From NCBI GenBank assembly GCA_964418575.1, contig CAYQMI010000010.1, forward strand, positions 1 through 49,103: a DNA stretch of 49,103 nt, read 5' to 3'. This document shows, piece after piece, positions 7,046 through 15,609 of the stretch. A model generated the notes under the pieces. The model made no database searches. It saw only the letters and a program-made list of their open reading frames with translations, and was not told the DNA's origin. Every line of letters starts with the position of its first letter. The first letter of the stretch is position 1. The position numbers were made by a program, and so were the translations under genes. Origin of the DNA: Glaciecola sp964418575. GTDB lineage: Bacteria; Pseudomonadota; Gammaproteobacteria; Enterobacterales; Alteromonadaceae.

Positions 7046-7870
7046 ATGACAACACAGCTTCCAATCATCATTATGAAAGTCGGCGGGCGTTTTTTTAATG
7101 AACTGCTATTGAGCAGCGACGACAAACACCCGCTGCTGCATGCCATACAGTCTCTACAGAAAATGGGCCGAAAGGTTGTGCTCGTGCACGGCGGCGGCGA
7201 TCAGGTTCAAGAGCAGCTCAAAGCACTTCACATGAAAAGCGAAAAGCTGAACGGCCTGCGTATTACGCCTTTTTCACACATGCCTACTGTTGCTGGTGTG
7301 TTAGCAGGCTATTTAAACAAAACCTTAGTGGCTCACGGTAGCGCAATTGGACTCAGCACCGTTGGCATTACGCTAGCCGACGGCAAGCTCACTGTATGTA
7401 AGCCATTGAGCCCAGCATTAGGCGCGGTTGGTGAGCCAAGCGGTCAAAAACCAGCGCTGATACATGCACTGCTAGAAAATAGGATGCTGCCCATCATCGC
7501 TTCTATTGGGGCCGATGAGGATGGCAATTTATATAACGTAAACGCCGACCACGCAGCGACCTGTATCGCGCAGTTATTAAATGGCCAGTTAATGCTACTG
7601 TCGGACGTAAAAGGCGTGCTCGATGCAAACAAAAATAAGCTTGATACACTAAACGCTGAGCAGGCTACTGATCTAATGGACAAACAAGTGATCACCGACG
7701 GTATGATAGTCAAAGTTCAAGCTGCGCAAGATTCAGCAGACCTTCTAGGCAGCGCGGTGACAATTGGCAGTTGGAATGATGTATCGGCATTTGTCGCAGG
7801 CCTCGCTAATGAGAATGCGGTAACAAGCAAAGCCTTTGGTACCCAAATCTTCCCTCGGCTGACTTCTTAA
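7046..7870 (+). CDS. argB: Acetylglutamate kinase ArgB
   Basis: ArgB phosphorylates N-acetylglutamate with ATP, the second step of arginine synthesis, and belongs to the amino acid kinase family. Visible are the N-terminal lysine-glycine segment IIMKVGGRFF, the phosphate-binding VLVHGGGDQV (about residues 46-55), NGLRIT, YNVNADHAA and the C-terminal ITDGMIVKVQAA, all in family order. The 274-residue length is close to E. coli ArgB (258). No N-terminal helix of the arginine-inhibited hexameric type is evident, so control is expected at transcription or at ArgA. A 58-base gap separates it from argF. Confidence 0.95.
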   Translation: MTTQLPIIIMKVGGRFFNELLLSSDDKHPLLHAIQSLQKMGRKVVLVHGGGDQVQEQLKALHMKSEKLNGLRITPFSHMPTVAGVLAGYLNKTLVAHGSAIGLSTVGITLADGKLTVCKPLSPALGAVGEPSGQKPALIHALLENRMLPIIASIGADEDGNLYNVNADHAATCIAQLLNGQLMLLSDVKGVLDANKNKLDTLNAEQATDLMDKQVITDGMIVKVQAAQDSADLLGSAVTIGSWNDVSAFVAGLANENAVTSKAFGTQIFPRLTS

Positions 7871-7928
7871 CTAATTTAGGTGTGCTGAAGATGGCACCGC
7901 ACGCAATATGAATAAAACAGGACATATT

Positions 7929-8849
7929 ATGCATCAGGACTTACTTAGCTTTAGCAATTGGACGCAAGAGGACGCAAACAAGCTGTTGACCTTTGCTCTG
8001 GATTTAAAACAACATCCTGAGAAGTACGGCAAACTCTTAGACGGTAAGTCTGTTGTCGCGATTTTTGAAAAGCCCTCTTTGCGCACCCGGGTTAGCTTTG
8101 ATATAGGCATTAACAAACTCGGTGGCCACATGGTTTATGTAGACAGCCAAGGCAGCGAGCTTAAAAAGCGTGAAGATCCCGTTGATGTGGGTGCTAACCT
8201 CTCGCAATGGGCAGACGCTATTGTTGCCCGAGTGTACGCGCATGAAACACTAGAGGGCTTAGCTGGTGGCGCTGATATTCCTGTTGTAAACGCACTTTGC
8301 GATATGTACCACCCGTGCCAAGCATTAGCCGATTACATCAGCATGCATGAACACCTTGGTTCAGTTGCAGGCAAAACCATGGCTTATGTAGGTGATGGTA
8401 ATAACGTGACACACTCACTGCTTATATTAGGCGTACTCCTGGGCTGTCATCAAATTGTGGTTACGCCACCAGGTCATGAAATTGATGCTGACATTCAAGA
8501 AAAAGTCAGTAAATTAGCTCTTCTACACGATGTGGGCGTGAGTTTTACAAACGACATGAGCGAATTACAACAGTGTGATGTGGTGTATACCGATACCTGG
8601 CTATCGATGGGGGATGACACGCCCTTAGCGGATATCAAGCAAGCCTTTATGCCATATCAGGTAAACAGTCAGTTGGTTGAGCATACAAAAGCGCACTTTG
8701 TTATGCACTGTCAACCAGCACACCGAGATTTAGAAATTACGGGCGAGCTTATGGATTCGGATAAGTCCTTGCTTATGGCCCAAGCCAATAACCGTATGCA
8801 TGCACAAAATGCCATACTCAGCTATTTAATGACCGATATTGCGCTTTAA
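7929..8849 (+). CDS. argF: Ornithine carbamoyltransferase
   Basis: The enzyme transfers the carbamoyl group of carbamoyl phosphate to ornithine to make citrulline. Carbamoyl-phosphate motifs are SLRTR (residues 50-54) and HPCQALAD (128-134). The ornithine side is marked by DTWLSMGDD (222-230), whose SMG loop is typical of ornithine enzymes. The cysteine motif reads HCQPAHR (260-266) where E. coli has HCLP. The frame is open to ATG 7908, but AGGA (7919-7922) is spaced for ATG 7929 and MHQDLLSFSNWT looks like the usual N-terminus, giving 306 residues. Acetyl- or succinylornithine carbamoyltransferases are unlikely because of the SMG loop and the co-located argA. Confidence 0.93.
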   Translation: MHQDLLSFSNWTQEDANKLLTFALDLKQHPEKYGKLLDGKSVVAIFEKPSLRTRVSFDIGINKLGGHMVYVDSQGSELKKREDPVDVGANLSQWADAIVARVYAHETLEGLAGGADIPVVNALCDMYHPCQALADYISMHEHLGSVAGKTMAYVGDGNNVTHSLLILGVLLGCHQIVVTPPGHEIDADIQEKVSKLALLHDVGVSFTNDMSELQQCDVVYTDTWLSMGDDTPLADIKQAFMPYQVNSQLVEHTKAHFVMHCQPAHRDLEITGELMDSDKSLLMAQANNRMHAQNAILSYLMTDIAL

Positions 8850-8902
8850 CCTACACGTTTTCAAAGCGCGGCAATATCCCACTGATGATTTAAGGAAACT
8901 TT

Positions 8903-10117
8903 ATGTCTGATATTAAAAAAGTAGTACTGGCCTATTCAGGCGGACTCGACACGTCGGCCATTGTGCCATGGCTAATTGAAAACTACGGCTGCGAGGTGGT
9001 TGCCTTTGCCGCGGATGTTGGCCAAGGCGCAGAAGAGCTTGAAGGGCTTGAGGCAAAAGCTATTGCCAGCGGCGCCAGCGAATGCCACATCGTAGATTTG
9101 AAAGAAGAGTTTGTAAGTGACTTTATTTACCCCACTCTTACCACCGGCGCAGTATATGAAGGCGAGTACTTACTAGGTACATCAATGGCGCGCCCTGTGA
9201 TTGCAAAAGCGCAGGTTGAAGTTGCCCGCAAAGTGGGTGCAGATGCATTAAGTCATGGTTGTACCGGTAAAGGCAACGATCAGGTCAGATTTGAAGGCGC
9301 GTTTGCGGCACTTGCACCTGAGCTAAAAGTGATTGCTCCATGGCGTGAATGGGACATGGTTTCAAGAGAAGATTTGTTAAACTATTTAGCCTCACGCAAT
9401 ATCAAAACCTCGGCCTCTGCCACCAAAATTTATAGCCGCGATGCCAACGCGTGGCATATATCTCACGAGGGCGGTGAACTTGAAGACCCATGGTGTGAGC
9501 CCAGCAAACAAGTGTGGACTATGACCGTTGACCCAATGGATGCACCAAACACGCCTGAAACTATTAGCTTGCGGTTTCTAAAAGGCAGACTCACCCATGT
9601 GAATGACGAAGCACTTAGTCCTTACAATGCATTAGTTAAACTCAATACGATTGCCGCGGCTCATGGTGTGGGTCGCATCGATATCGTTGAGAATCGCTTA
9701 GTCGGCATGAAGTCTCGCGGATGTTACGAAACCCCTGGTGGTACGGTGCTAATGAAAGCTTATAAAGGCTTAGAGGCACTGGTATTAGACAAGTCTGCCT
9801 TAAAATATCGCGAGCAAATAGGCTTAGAATTTGCCCATGTAATGTACGACGGTCGCTGGTTTACTGCCTTAAACGATGCTTTGCTAGCAGGTGCTGCTAG
9901 TTTTGCTGAGCTTATCAGCGGAGACATAGTAGTGAAGCTATACAAAGGCACGGCAAGCGTGGTGCAGCGCCGCTCGCCAAATAGTTTATATTCTGAGGAT
10001 TTTGCGACCTTTGGAGCGGATGATGTTTACGATCAATCGCACGCCGAAGGCTTTATTCGCCTCTTTAGTTTGTCGAGCCGCATCAAAGCTTTAAAAGCAC
10101 AGGGCGGAGCAAAATAG
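8903..10117 (+). CDS. argG: Argininosuccinate synthase
   Basis: ArgG joins citrulline and aspartate with ATP to give argininosuccinate. The PP-loop LAYSGGLDTS (residues 9-18) binds ATP, and SHGCTGKGNDQVRFE (about 114-128) binds citrulline and aspartate. At 404 residues it belongs to the common shorter ArgG type, not the longer E. coli-type enzyme. AAGGAA lies just before ATG 8903. It is fourth in the arg operon, followed by argH after 66 bases. Confidence 0.96.
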   Translation: MSDIKKVVLAYSGGLDTSAIVPWLIENYGCEVVAFAADVGQGAEELEGLEAKAIASGASECHIVDLKEEFVSDFIYPTLTTGAVYEGEYLLGTSMARPVIAKAQVEVARKVGADALSHGCTGKGNDQVRFEGAFAALAPELKVIAPWREWDMVSREDLLNYLASRNIKTSASATKIYSRDANAWHISHEGGELEDPWCEPSKQVWTMTVDPMDAPNTPETISLRFLKGRLTHVNDEALSPYNALVKLNTIAAAHGVGRIDIVENRLVGMKSRGCYETPGGTVLMKAYKGLEALVLDKSALKYREQIGLEFAHVMYDGRWFTALNDALLAGAASFAELISGDIVVKLYKGTASVVQRRSPNSLYSEDFATFGADDVYDQSHAEGFIRLFSLSSRIKALKAQGGAK

Positions 10118-10183
10118 TTCAGTAGATAACTAGATAATAGTGCTTGTTTAAGCGCTTTATCAGCATTTGAAGGAGTAGAAATT

Positions 10184-11587
10184 ATGGCGCTATGGGGCGG
10201 ACGATTTTCTGGCGATGCCAGTGCAATGTTCAAGCAGGTAAATGATTCCCTGCCATTTGATTATGTCATGGCGGTTGAAGATATTACCGGCTCTATTGCT
10301 TGGTCGAAGGGTTTAGTGCGCGCAGGCGTGCTTAGCGAACAAGAGCAAGCGCAGCTAGAGCAAACTCTGACTGAGTTAAAGAATGCTGTTGAAGCCGGTG
10401 AGGTGGATTTTGCAGCCTCGGGCGAAGAAGACATCCATAGCTTTGTAGAGGCGCATCTTATTGAAAAACTAGGCGACCTTGGCCGCAAACTTCACACAGG
10501 TCGCAGCCGTAACGATCAAGTAGCCACTGACTTTAGACTCTGGTGCAAACGGCATTTAGCTGGATTAAAAGTCGACTTAGTCAATTTAATGGAAGCGTGT
10601 TTAAAATGCGCTGCTCGTCACGACAGCGTCGTGATCCCTGGCTACACGCATTTACAACGCGCACAGCCTGTGTATTTTGCGCATTGGTGTTTAGCTTATG
10701 TTGAAATGATCAAGCGCGATATTAGCCGGATTGACGACTGCGCAAAACGTTTAAACCAGTCCCCTTTAGGCTGCGGTGCATTAGCAGGCACTACTTTTGC
10801 GGTAGACAGGCACCAGCTCGCCAGCGACCTCGGCTTTGATAGCCCCTGCTTAAATAGCCTAGATGCCGTATCAGACCGGGATTTCGTGTTAGAGCTTTTA
10901 TTTAGCGCAAGCACGGGCATGATGCATTTATCGCGCATGGCTGAAGACCTGATTTTTTATAACTCAGGCGAGGCCGGTTTTTTGCAGTTAAGCGACGCCG
11001 TTACCTCAGGCTCCTCGCTAATGCCACAAAAGAAAAACCCTGATGCACTTGAACTGATGCGCGGTAAATGTGGACGAGTATTTGGGCACTTGCAAGGATT
11101 GTTAGTTACGATGAAAGGTCTCGCGCTTGCCTATAACAAAGACATGCAGGAAGACAAAGAAGGCGCAATTGACGCGGTCAATCAATATCACATCTGTTTG
11201 TGTATTGCGGTTGAAGTGCTCGATGGCCTCACCATTAATCAAGAGGCTACGCGCAAAGCAGCACAACAGGGCTATGCTAATGCAACGGAGCTCGCTGACT
11301 ATTTGGTCGATAAAGGCGTACCTTTTAGAAGCGCGCACGATATTGCCGGCCAAGCCGTGCTCAAAGCTATTGAAAAAGGCATAGCCCTTGAAGATTTAAA
11401 CCTAGAAGAGCTTAAGAGTCTGCATGGCGATATTGAACAGGATATTTATGCGTGTTTAGCGCTAGATGCCGTGCTAAATAAACGCAATCAATTAGGTGGC
11501 ACAGGTCATCAAGTTGTCACGCAGGCACTTTATCTTGAACATGAAAATCTTGATAAATTAAAAGCCAGTTTAAGCGGTGAATTATGA
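10184..11587 (+). CDS. argH: Argininosuccinate lyase
   Basis: ArgH splits argininosuccinate into arginine and fumarate and belongs to the aspartase/fumarase superfamily. The signature GSSLMPQKKNPD (about residues 276-287) carries the catalytic serine loop, and TGRSRNDQV and TRGYTH-type segments (here IPGYTHLQRAQP) complete the active site. Length 467 is normal. GGAG precedes ATG 10184. In several Alteromonadales and Vibrionales relatives argH is fused to an acetyltransferase domain. Here it ends independently, and its TGA overlaps the argA start by four bases (ATGA), giving translational coupling. Confidence 0.96.
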   Translation: MALWGGRFSGDASAMFKQVNDSLPFDYVMAVEDITGSIAWSKGLVRAGVLSEQEQAQLEQTLTELKNAVEAGEVDFAASGEEDIHSFVEAHLIEKLGDLGRKLHTGRSRNDQVATDFRLWCKRHLAGLKVDLVNLMEACLKCAARHDSVVIPGYTHLQRAQPVYFAHWCLAYVEMIKRDISRIDDCAKRLNQSPLGCGALAGTTFAVDRHQLASDLGFDSPCLNSLDAVSDRDFVLELLFSASTGMMHLSRMAEDLIFYNSGEAGFLQLSDAVTSGSSLMPQKKNPDALELMRGKCGRVFGHLQGLLVTMKGLALAYNKDMQEDKEGAIDAVNQYHICLCIAVEVLDGLTINQEATRKAAQQGYANATELADYLVDKGVPFRSAHDIAGQAVLKAIEKGIALEDLNLEELKSLHGDIEQDIYACLALDAVLNKRNQLGGTGHQVVTQALYLEHENLDKLKASLSGEL

Positions 11588-12912
11588 CCCTATCTCACGA
11601 TGACAGCGTTCGACTCTTTCGAAACTCAGCCCCTTATATAAATGCACACAGAGGGAAGACCTTTGTCATTATGTTTGGCGGTGAGGCTGTGCTTGACCCA
11701 AACTTTCCGCGCTTGGTTCAAGATATTGCCCTGTTACATAGCCTTGGTATGCGCATTATTATTGTGCATGGCGCTCGCCCTCAAATTGATGAACGGCTTC
11801 ACTTAAGAGGCTTACAAGCCAGCTTTGTAGACGGTTTGCGTGTTACTAATAAAGATACGCTAGAATGTGTGAAAGATGCTGCCGGCTCACTTCGTAGCCA
11901 AATTGAAGCCTTGCTCACTTTAGGTTTGCCCAACTCACCCATGCATGGCGCTCGCATTCGGGTGTGCTCGGGCAACTTGGTCATTGCTAAACCTATTGGC
12001 GTGCGTAACGGTATCGATTTCGAACATACCGGCTTGGTGCGTCGTATTGATGTTGAAGGCATACAAGATCAGTTGGAAGATGGCTCCATCGTATTGCTTT
12101 CGCCAATGGGGTATTCACCTACAGGAGAGGTGTTTAACTTGTCGCATGAGGATGTTGCTACGCAAGCTGCCATTGCTTTGAGTGCGAACAAGATTATTAC
12201 ATTGTCAGAGTTCGATGGCATTTACCGGAATGATCTCGACAAAACAGAAACCTTTGTACGCACCATCGAGTTAAATGCTCTGCAAAGCTTATTGGATGAA
12301 GGCAAAATTGTCGCCGAAAGCACCTGCCTGGTGGCGATGATGGCGGCGGTAAATGCAGGTGTTGAGCGCGCGCACTGCGTTAGCTATAAAGACAATGGCA
12401 CCCTGCTCAAAGAGCTTTTTACCCGCGACGGCGACGGCACGCTAGTAATGCAGAATCACTACGAACGCCTTCGCAACGCAGTCATAGATGACGTTGGCGG
12501 GATCCTTAAACTCATTCGTCCGCTCGAAGAAAGCGGCGCATTGGTAAAACGTTCGCGAGAATTATTGGAAAACGAAATCGATAAATTTACGGTGATTGAG
12601 CGCGACGGCATGATCATCGCGTGTGCGGCACTTTATGTATTTAGCGAAGACAGCAGCGGTGAAATCGCGTGCGTTGCAACCCACAGGGACTACCGCGGGC
12701 AAAACCGTGGAGAAAGACTGCTCGCTGCGCTAAAAGACAAAGCAATTTTATATCGACTGAATAAAATATTTGTACTGACTACAGTGACGGGACACTGGTT
12801 TTTAGAGCAAGGTTTTGAAGAACAAGGCATAGAAACCCTGCCATCGAGTAAACAGCAGATGTATAATTTCACACGCAATTCAAAGGTGTATGTTTTAAAG
12901 GTAGACACCTAG
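11584..12912 (+). CDS. argA: Amino-acid N-acetyltransferase (N-acetylglutamate synthase) ArgA
   Basis: ArgA acetylates glutamate with acetyl-CoA, the first step of the linear arginine pathway. The 442-residue protein has the classical two-domain layout: an amino acid kinase-like domain (about residues 20-285, with FGGEAVLDPNFP and IIVHGARPQID) that binds arginine for feedback inhibition, and a GNAT domain (about 295-440) with the acetyl-CoA loop RGQNRGERLL. Length matches E. coli ArgA (443). It overlaps argH by 4 bases and is the last gene of the operon. Having argA inside the same operon puts the first step under the leader controls described upstream. Confidence 0.95.
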   Translation: MTLSHDDSVRLFRNSAPYINAHRGKTFVIMFGGEAVLDPNFPRLVQDIALLHSLGMRIIIVHGARPQIDERLHLRGLQASFVDGLRVTNKDTLECVKDAAGSLRSQIEALLTLGLPNSPMHGARIRVCSGNLVIAKPIGVRNGIDFEHTGLVRRIDVEGIQDQLEDGSIVLLSPMGYSPTGEVFNLSHEDVATQAAIALSANKIITLSEFDGIYRNDLDKTETFVRTIELNALQSLLDEGKIVAESTCLVAMMAAVNAGVERAHCVSYKDNGTLLKELFTRDGDGTLVMQNHYERLRNAVIDDVGGILKLIRPLEESGALVKRSRELLENEIDKFTVIERDGMIIACAALYVFSEDSSGEIACVATHRDYRGQNRGERLLAALKDKAILYRLNKIFVLTTVTGHWFLEQGFEEQGIETLPSSKQQMYNFTRNSKVYVLKVDT

Positions 12913-13035
12913 CACTCAAAAGTAGTCGATAATTTAACGTCGTCTTAGTTTTAATATGTCGAACGGTGAGCCAGCTAGTTGAATATTTCAAAACTTGTAT
13001 TCGTTGAGAAACTAGGGTGTATTATCGAACACAAT

Positions 13036-13060
13036 AAAAAAGGCAGTAACAACTGCCTTT
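13036..13060 (-). terminator. Intrinsic terminator of the PEP-CTERM gene
   Basis: AAAGGCAGT (13039-13047) and ACTGCCTTT (13052-13060) form a 9-bp stem with a 4-base loop. Read on the minus strand it ends in a run of T, so it terminates the PEP-CTERM transcript. On the plus strand the following bases are not T-rich, but the hairpin may still help end the arg operon. Confidence 0.75.
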
Positions 13061-13081
13061 CATAACCTATTCGATAATAAA

Positions 13082-13699
13082 TTAACGCTTACGTAATTTG
13101 AACACTGCGAGTAGCGACAAGCCCAAGAACAATATAGTCGCCGGAGCAGGAGCTGGATTAACTGTTGGATCGTTAATTACAATATTATTCTCGGTCATGC
13201 CAAACAATTCCCAAATCTGCCACCATGTAACATCTGCATAAGAAGCGATAATGTTGTCAGTAGTAGTAGAACTATTCAGAACATAAGAAATATTGAAGTT
13301 ATCGATAGTGTCAATACCGCTAAAATCTATGGAATCAAAATCTGGACCAGCATGAATGCAGCTTTGCCCCGTGCTGTTGTAGGTGCTTTGAAGTAAAGAA
13401 ACGCCGCCAAAAAATGCAGAATATTCGCCAGAGGAAGATTTTGTACCACATGAGGTTACAACATCAAACCCTAAGTTGACATTACCTTCTACTCCGATTG
13501 CACTAAAATCCCAAGCATTGCCTTGAATTCCAGTAAAAGAGAGGTTAAGCGTATCTCCGACAGCTAAATTTGTACCGAACAAGTTATTTCCGTTCAACGA
13601 ATAGAATGTCGTACCATCCCATTCATAATCAATATCAATAACTGCGGCGTTGGCAGACAATGTTGCGAGGGCGAGGAATAGAGCAATAAAATTTTTCAT
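13082..13699 (-). CDS. PEP-CTERM sorting-domain secreted protein
   Basis: The 205-residue product has an N-terminal signal peptide (cleavage probably after SANA, residue 18) and a C-terminal tripartite PEP-CTERM tail: PAPAPATILFLGLSLLA followed by the basic end FKLRKR. Such proteins are exported, processed at the motif by exosortase/XrtA, and usually associated with exopolysaccharide or the cell surface. The exosortase is not in this window. The mature part is rich in Ser, Asn, Asp and Gly with two cysteines (VTSCGTK and QSCIHA), and no catalytic motif is seen. It is a single-gene unit with its own terminator. Confidence 0.8.
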   Translation of the reverse strand: MKNFIALFLALATLSANAAVIDIDYEWDGTTFYSLNGNNLFGTNLAVGDTLNLSFTGIQGNAWDFSAIGVEGNVNLGFDVVTSCGTKSSSGEYSAFFGGVSLLQSTYNSTGQSCIHAGPDFDSIDFSGIDTIDNFNISYVLNSSTTTDNIIASYADVTWWQIWELFGMTENNIVINDPTVNPAPAPATILFLGLSLLAVFKLRKR

Positions 13700-13898
13700 G
13701 TTTTCACTTATTTTTAGTTTTAAAATCCATGAATCACCAGCACTTTACGTGCCAAAAATTTATTCACACAAAATCAATAACTTATGATTATAAATTAATT
13801 TTAGATTGGCGTGCTGTAAAAAAACATGACACCGAGAAGCATCACAGCATAATTGTCCCTGTATGGTCGAAGCAATTGAAGATGGAACAATTGGAGTA

Positions 13899-13912
13899 AG
13901 CGTATATACGCT
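13899..13912. promoter_or_regulatory. 14-bp perfect palindrome between two minus-strand genes
   Basis: AGCGTATATACGCT is a perfect palindrome about 200 bases upstream of the PEP-CTERM start and about 70 bases after the diguanylate cyclase stop. It could be an operator for the PEP-CTERM gene. No regulator is assigned. Confidence 0.25.
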
Positions 13913-13979
13913 GAAAGAAAGTGGTTTGATGCGCTAGTACTTACTTGATAAGGGCTAAGGTAGCGAGAAGCCTCTGCCA

Positions 13980-15599
13980 CTAATTCACTAATCCAAAAAA
14001 CGACTCTCTCTTGCTATTACGCTTATTTTCATACATCGATTGGTCAGCCAGGCTTAGCATTTTTTGTACGCTTTCCTGCGGCGAATCAAACATTACGTGA
14101 CCAACGCTTGCACATACTGTTAGCTTCAGCGTGTCGTTTATTTGTAGCGGTAAATCTTGCAAACGTTCTTGGAGACGAATAGCAATTCCTTCTGCTTCAT
14201 ATTCAAATTCAAAATGACCAACAACTACGAACTCGTCTCCTCCCACTCGCCCGACTACGTCTTTTTCACGAGATTGATTACGTATAATCTTTGCAACAAT
14301 AGTTAGTACTTTGTCTCCGATTTCATGTCCGTATGTATCATTAATTTGTTTAAAATTATCTAAATCAATATAAAAAAGACTCAGTAAGCCACCCTGTTCT
14401 CTTTGTGCGGATAGTAAATCGTTCGTTCTATTCATCCATCCTCTGCGATTGAGAACATTACAAAGCAAATCGGTGTTCGCCTCGGTCTCAGCTTGTTTTT
14501 TAGCGGTACTAATACCTTGAATACGCAAAGAAACGACAATCGCAAATATAAAGGCTTCAAGGGCAAAGGCTAATATCAACCCGTAGCGAGTTAGAAAGTC
14601 ACCGACACCGATAGGCAAAACGCGCATTGCCATTGCAATTACCATTAGCAATAAGCTTAAACACACCAACCACGCCATCTGCACCTTGCGAATTGTTTGC
14701 CATATCACTAAGACAAGTATTATTGTCATGAGAGTAAGTGTTAAATAGGCCATAAGGACGCCGGCCCAAGACGACACTAAATTATGTTCACCTAAGACAA
14801 TAGTAACTGAGAGCAACAGAATGAACAGTGCGCAGGGGTTCAGCAAATATCGATTTATTTCTGGCCAGGTTTTGTAGATGTCGGTAATTCGAGTAATAAA
14901 TATCGTGGCGCTGAATACCGTTAAACCGGCAAACAATATGTAAAAATAGTGTCCTAATATAAAGGCTTGATCGGGTAAAAAGATATGCAGTTGACCTTCC
15001 TGCAAAAGAAAAAATGTGGATGCAAAGAACACATATAAACTGTAAAGAACAAAAGAATGGTCTTTGAGAATTCTTCCCATAAACCACACATACAAGATAA
15101 GCACCATGCAAAGACCATAAAAAGCGCTCATGGTAATATTGTTAATTAAGCTCTGATTAAAAAAATCCTCAATCGAAGACCAAGTAATAATGCTGACATC
15201 AGCATTATGAAGCAGCAGAGTAAAAGTTGCGTTAAACTCCCCTACCGGCAATATAAAGCTTGGGGAGGTAGCTTTTAGACGCTGAAGCGGCGCGCCAGCT
15301 TTTTCAGAACGAATATCAATTAACTCATAACGCTCAAAGTTTAAAATACTTTGGCGGGATAAGTTGCAGGCTACAAAAATGCGGTTTTCGCCCTTTTTTA
15401 GGGCTAAGCTTAATGACACATTTTTTTCTAAATCAGACAGTTCGGTATCAAAGTCTAGAGGGAGTTGCGCATCATCGAGCAGCGCTATTCGACATGAGTC
15501 AGAATCCTCGTTGGTGTTGCTATAGGCAACACCTGCATACATCAATGATGCAAATAGCACCATGACGTAATATGCAAATGTTGCAATTCGAGAATTCAT
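13980..15599 (-). CDS. Diguanylate cyclase with 7TMR-DISM sensor
   Basis: The 539-residue protein has a signal segment (1-28), a periplasmic beta-domain of the 7TMR-DISMED2 kind (about 30-150), seven hydrophobic segments (about 160-360) and a C-terminal GGDEF domain (about 375-535). It would make cyclic di-GMP from two GTP in response to an extracellular ligand, possibly a carbohydrate. The active site is intact, GGDEF at residues 453-457. The inhibitory I-site RxxD is present (REKD, 444-447), so product feedback is expected. DIDL-type metal residues appear as FYIDLDNFKQIND. The gene starts 10 bases after the malic enzyme stop, so the two probably share a transcript. Confidence 0.9.
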   Translation of the reverse strand: MNSRIATFAYYVMVLFASLMYAGVAYSNTNEDSDSCRIALLDDAQLPLDFDTELSDLEKNVSLSLALKKGENRIFVACNLSRQSILNFERYELIDIRSEKAGAPLQRLKATSPSFILPVGEFNATFTLLLHNADVSIITWSSIEDFFNQSLINNITMSAFYGLCMVLILYVWFMGRILKDHSFVLYSLYVFFASTFFLLQEGQLHIFLPDQAFILGHYFYILFAGLTVFSATIFITRITDIYKTWPEINRYLLNPCALFILLLSVTIVLGEHNLVSSWAGVLMAYLTLTLMTIILVLVIWQTIRKVQMAWLVCLSLLLMVIAMAMRVLPIGVGDFLTRYGLILAFALEAFIFAIVVSLRIQGISTAKKQAETEANTDLLCNVLNRRGWMNRTNDLLSAQREQGGLLSLFYIDLDNFKQINDTYGHEIGDKVLTIVAKIIRNQSREKDVVGRVGGDEFVVVGHFEFEYEAEGIAIRLQERLQDLPLQINDTLKLTVCASVGHVMFDSPQESVQKMLSLADQSMYENKRNSKRESFFGLVN

Positions 15600-15609
15600 A
15601 GTTATCTCA

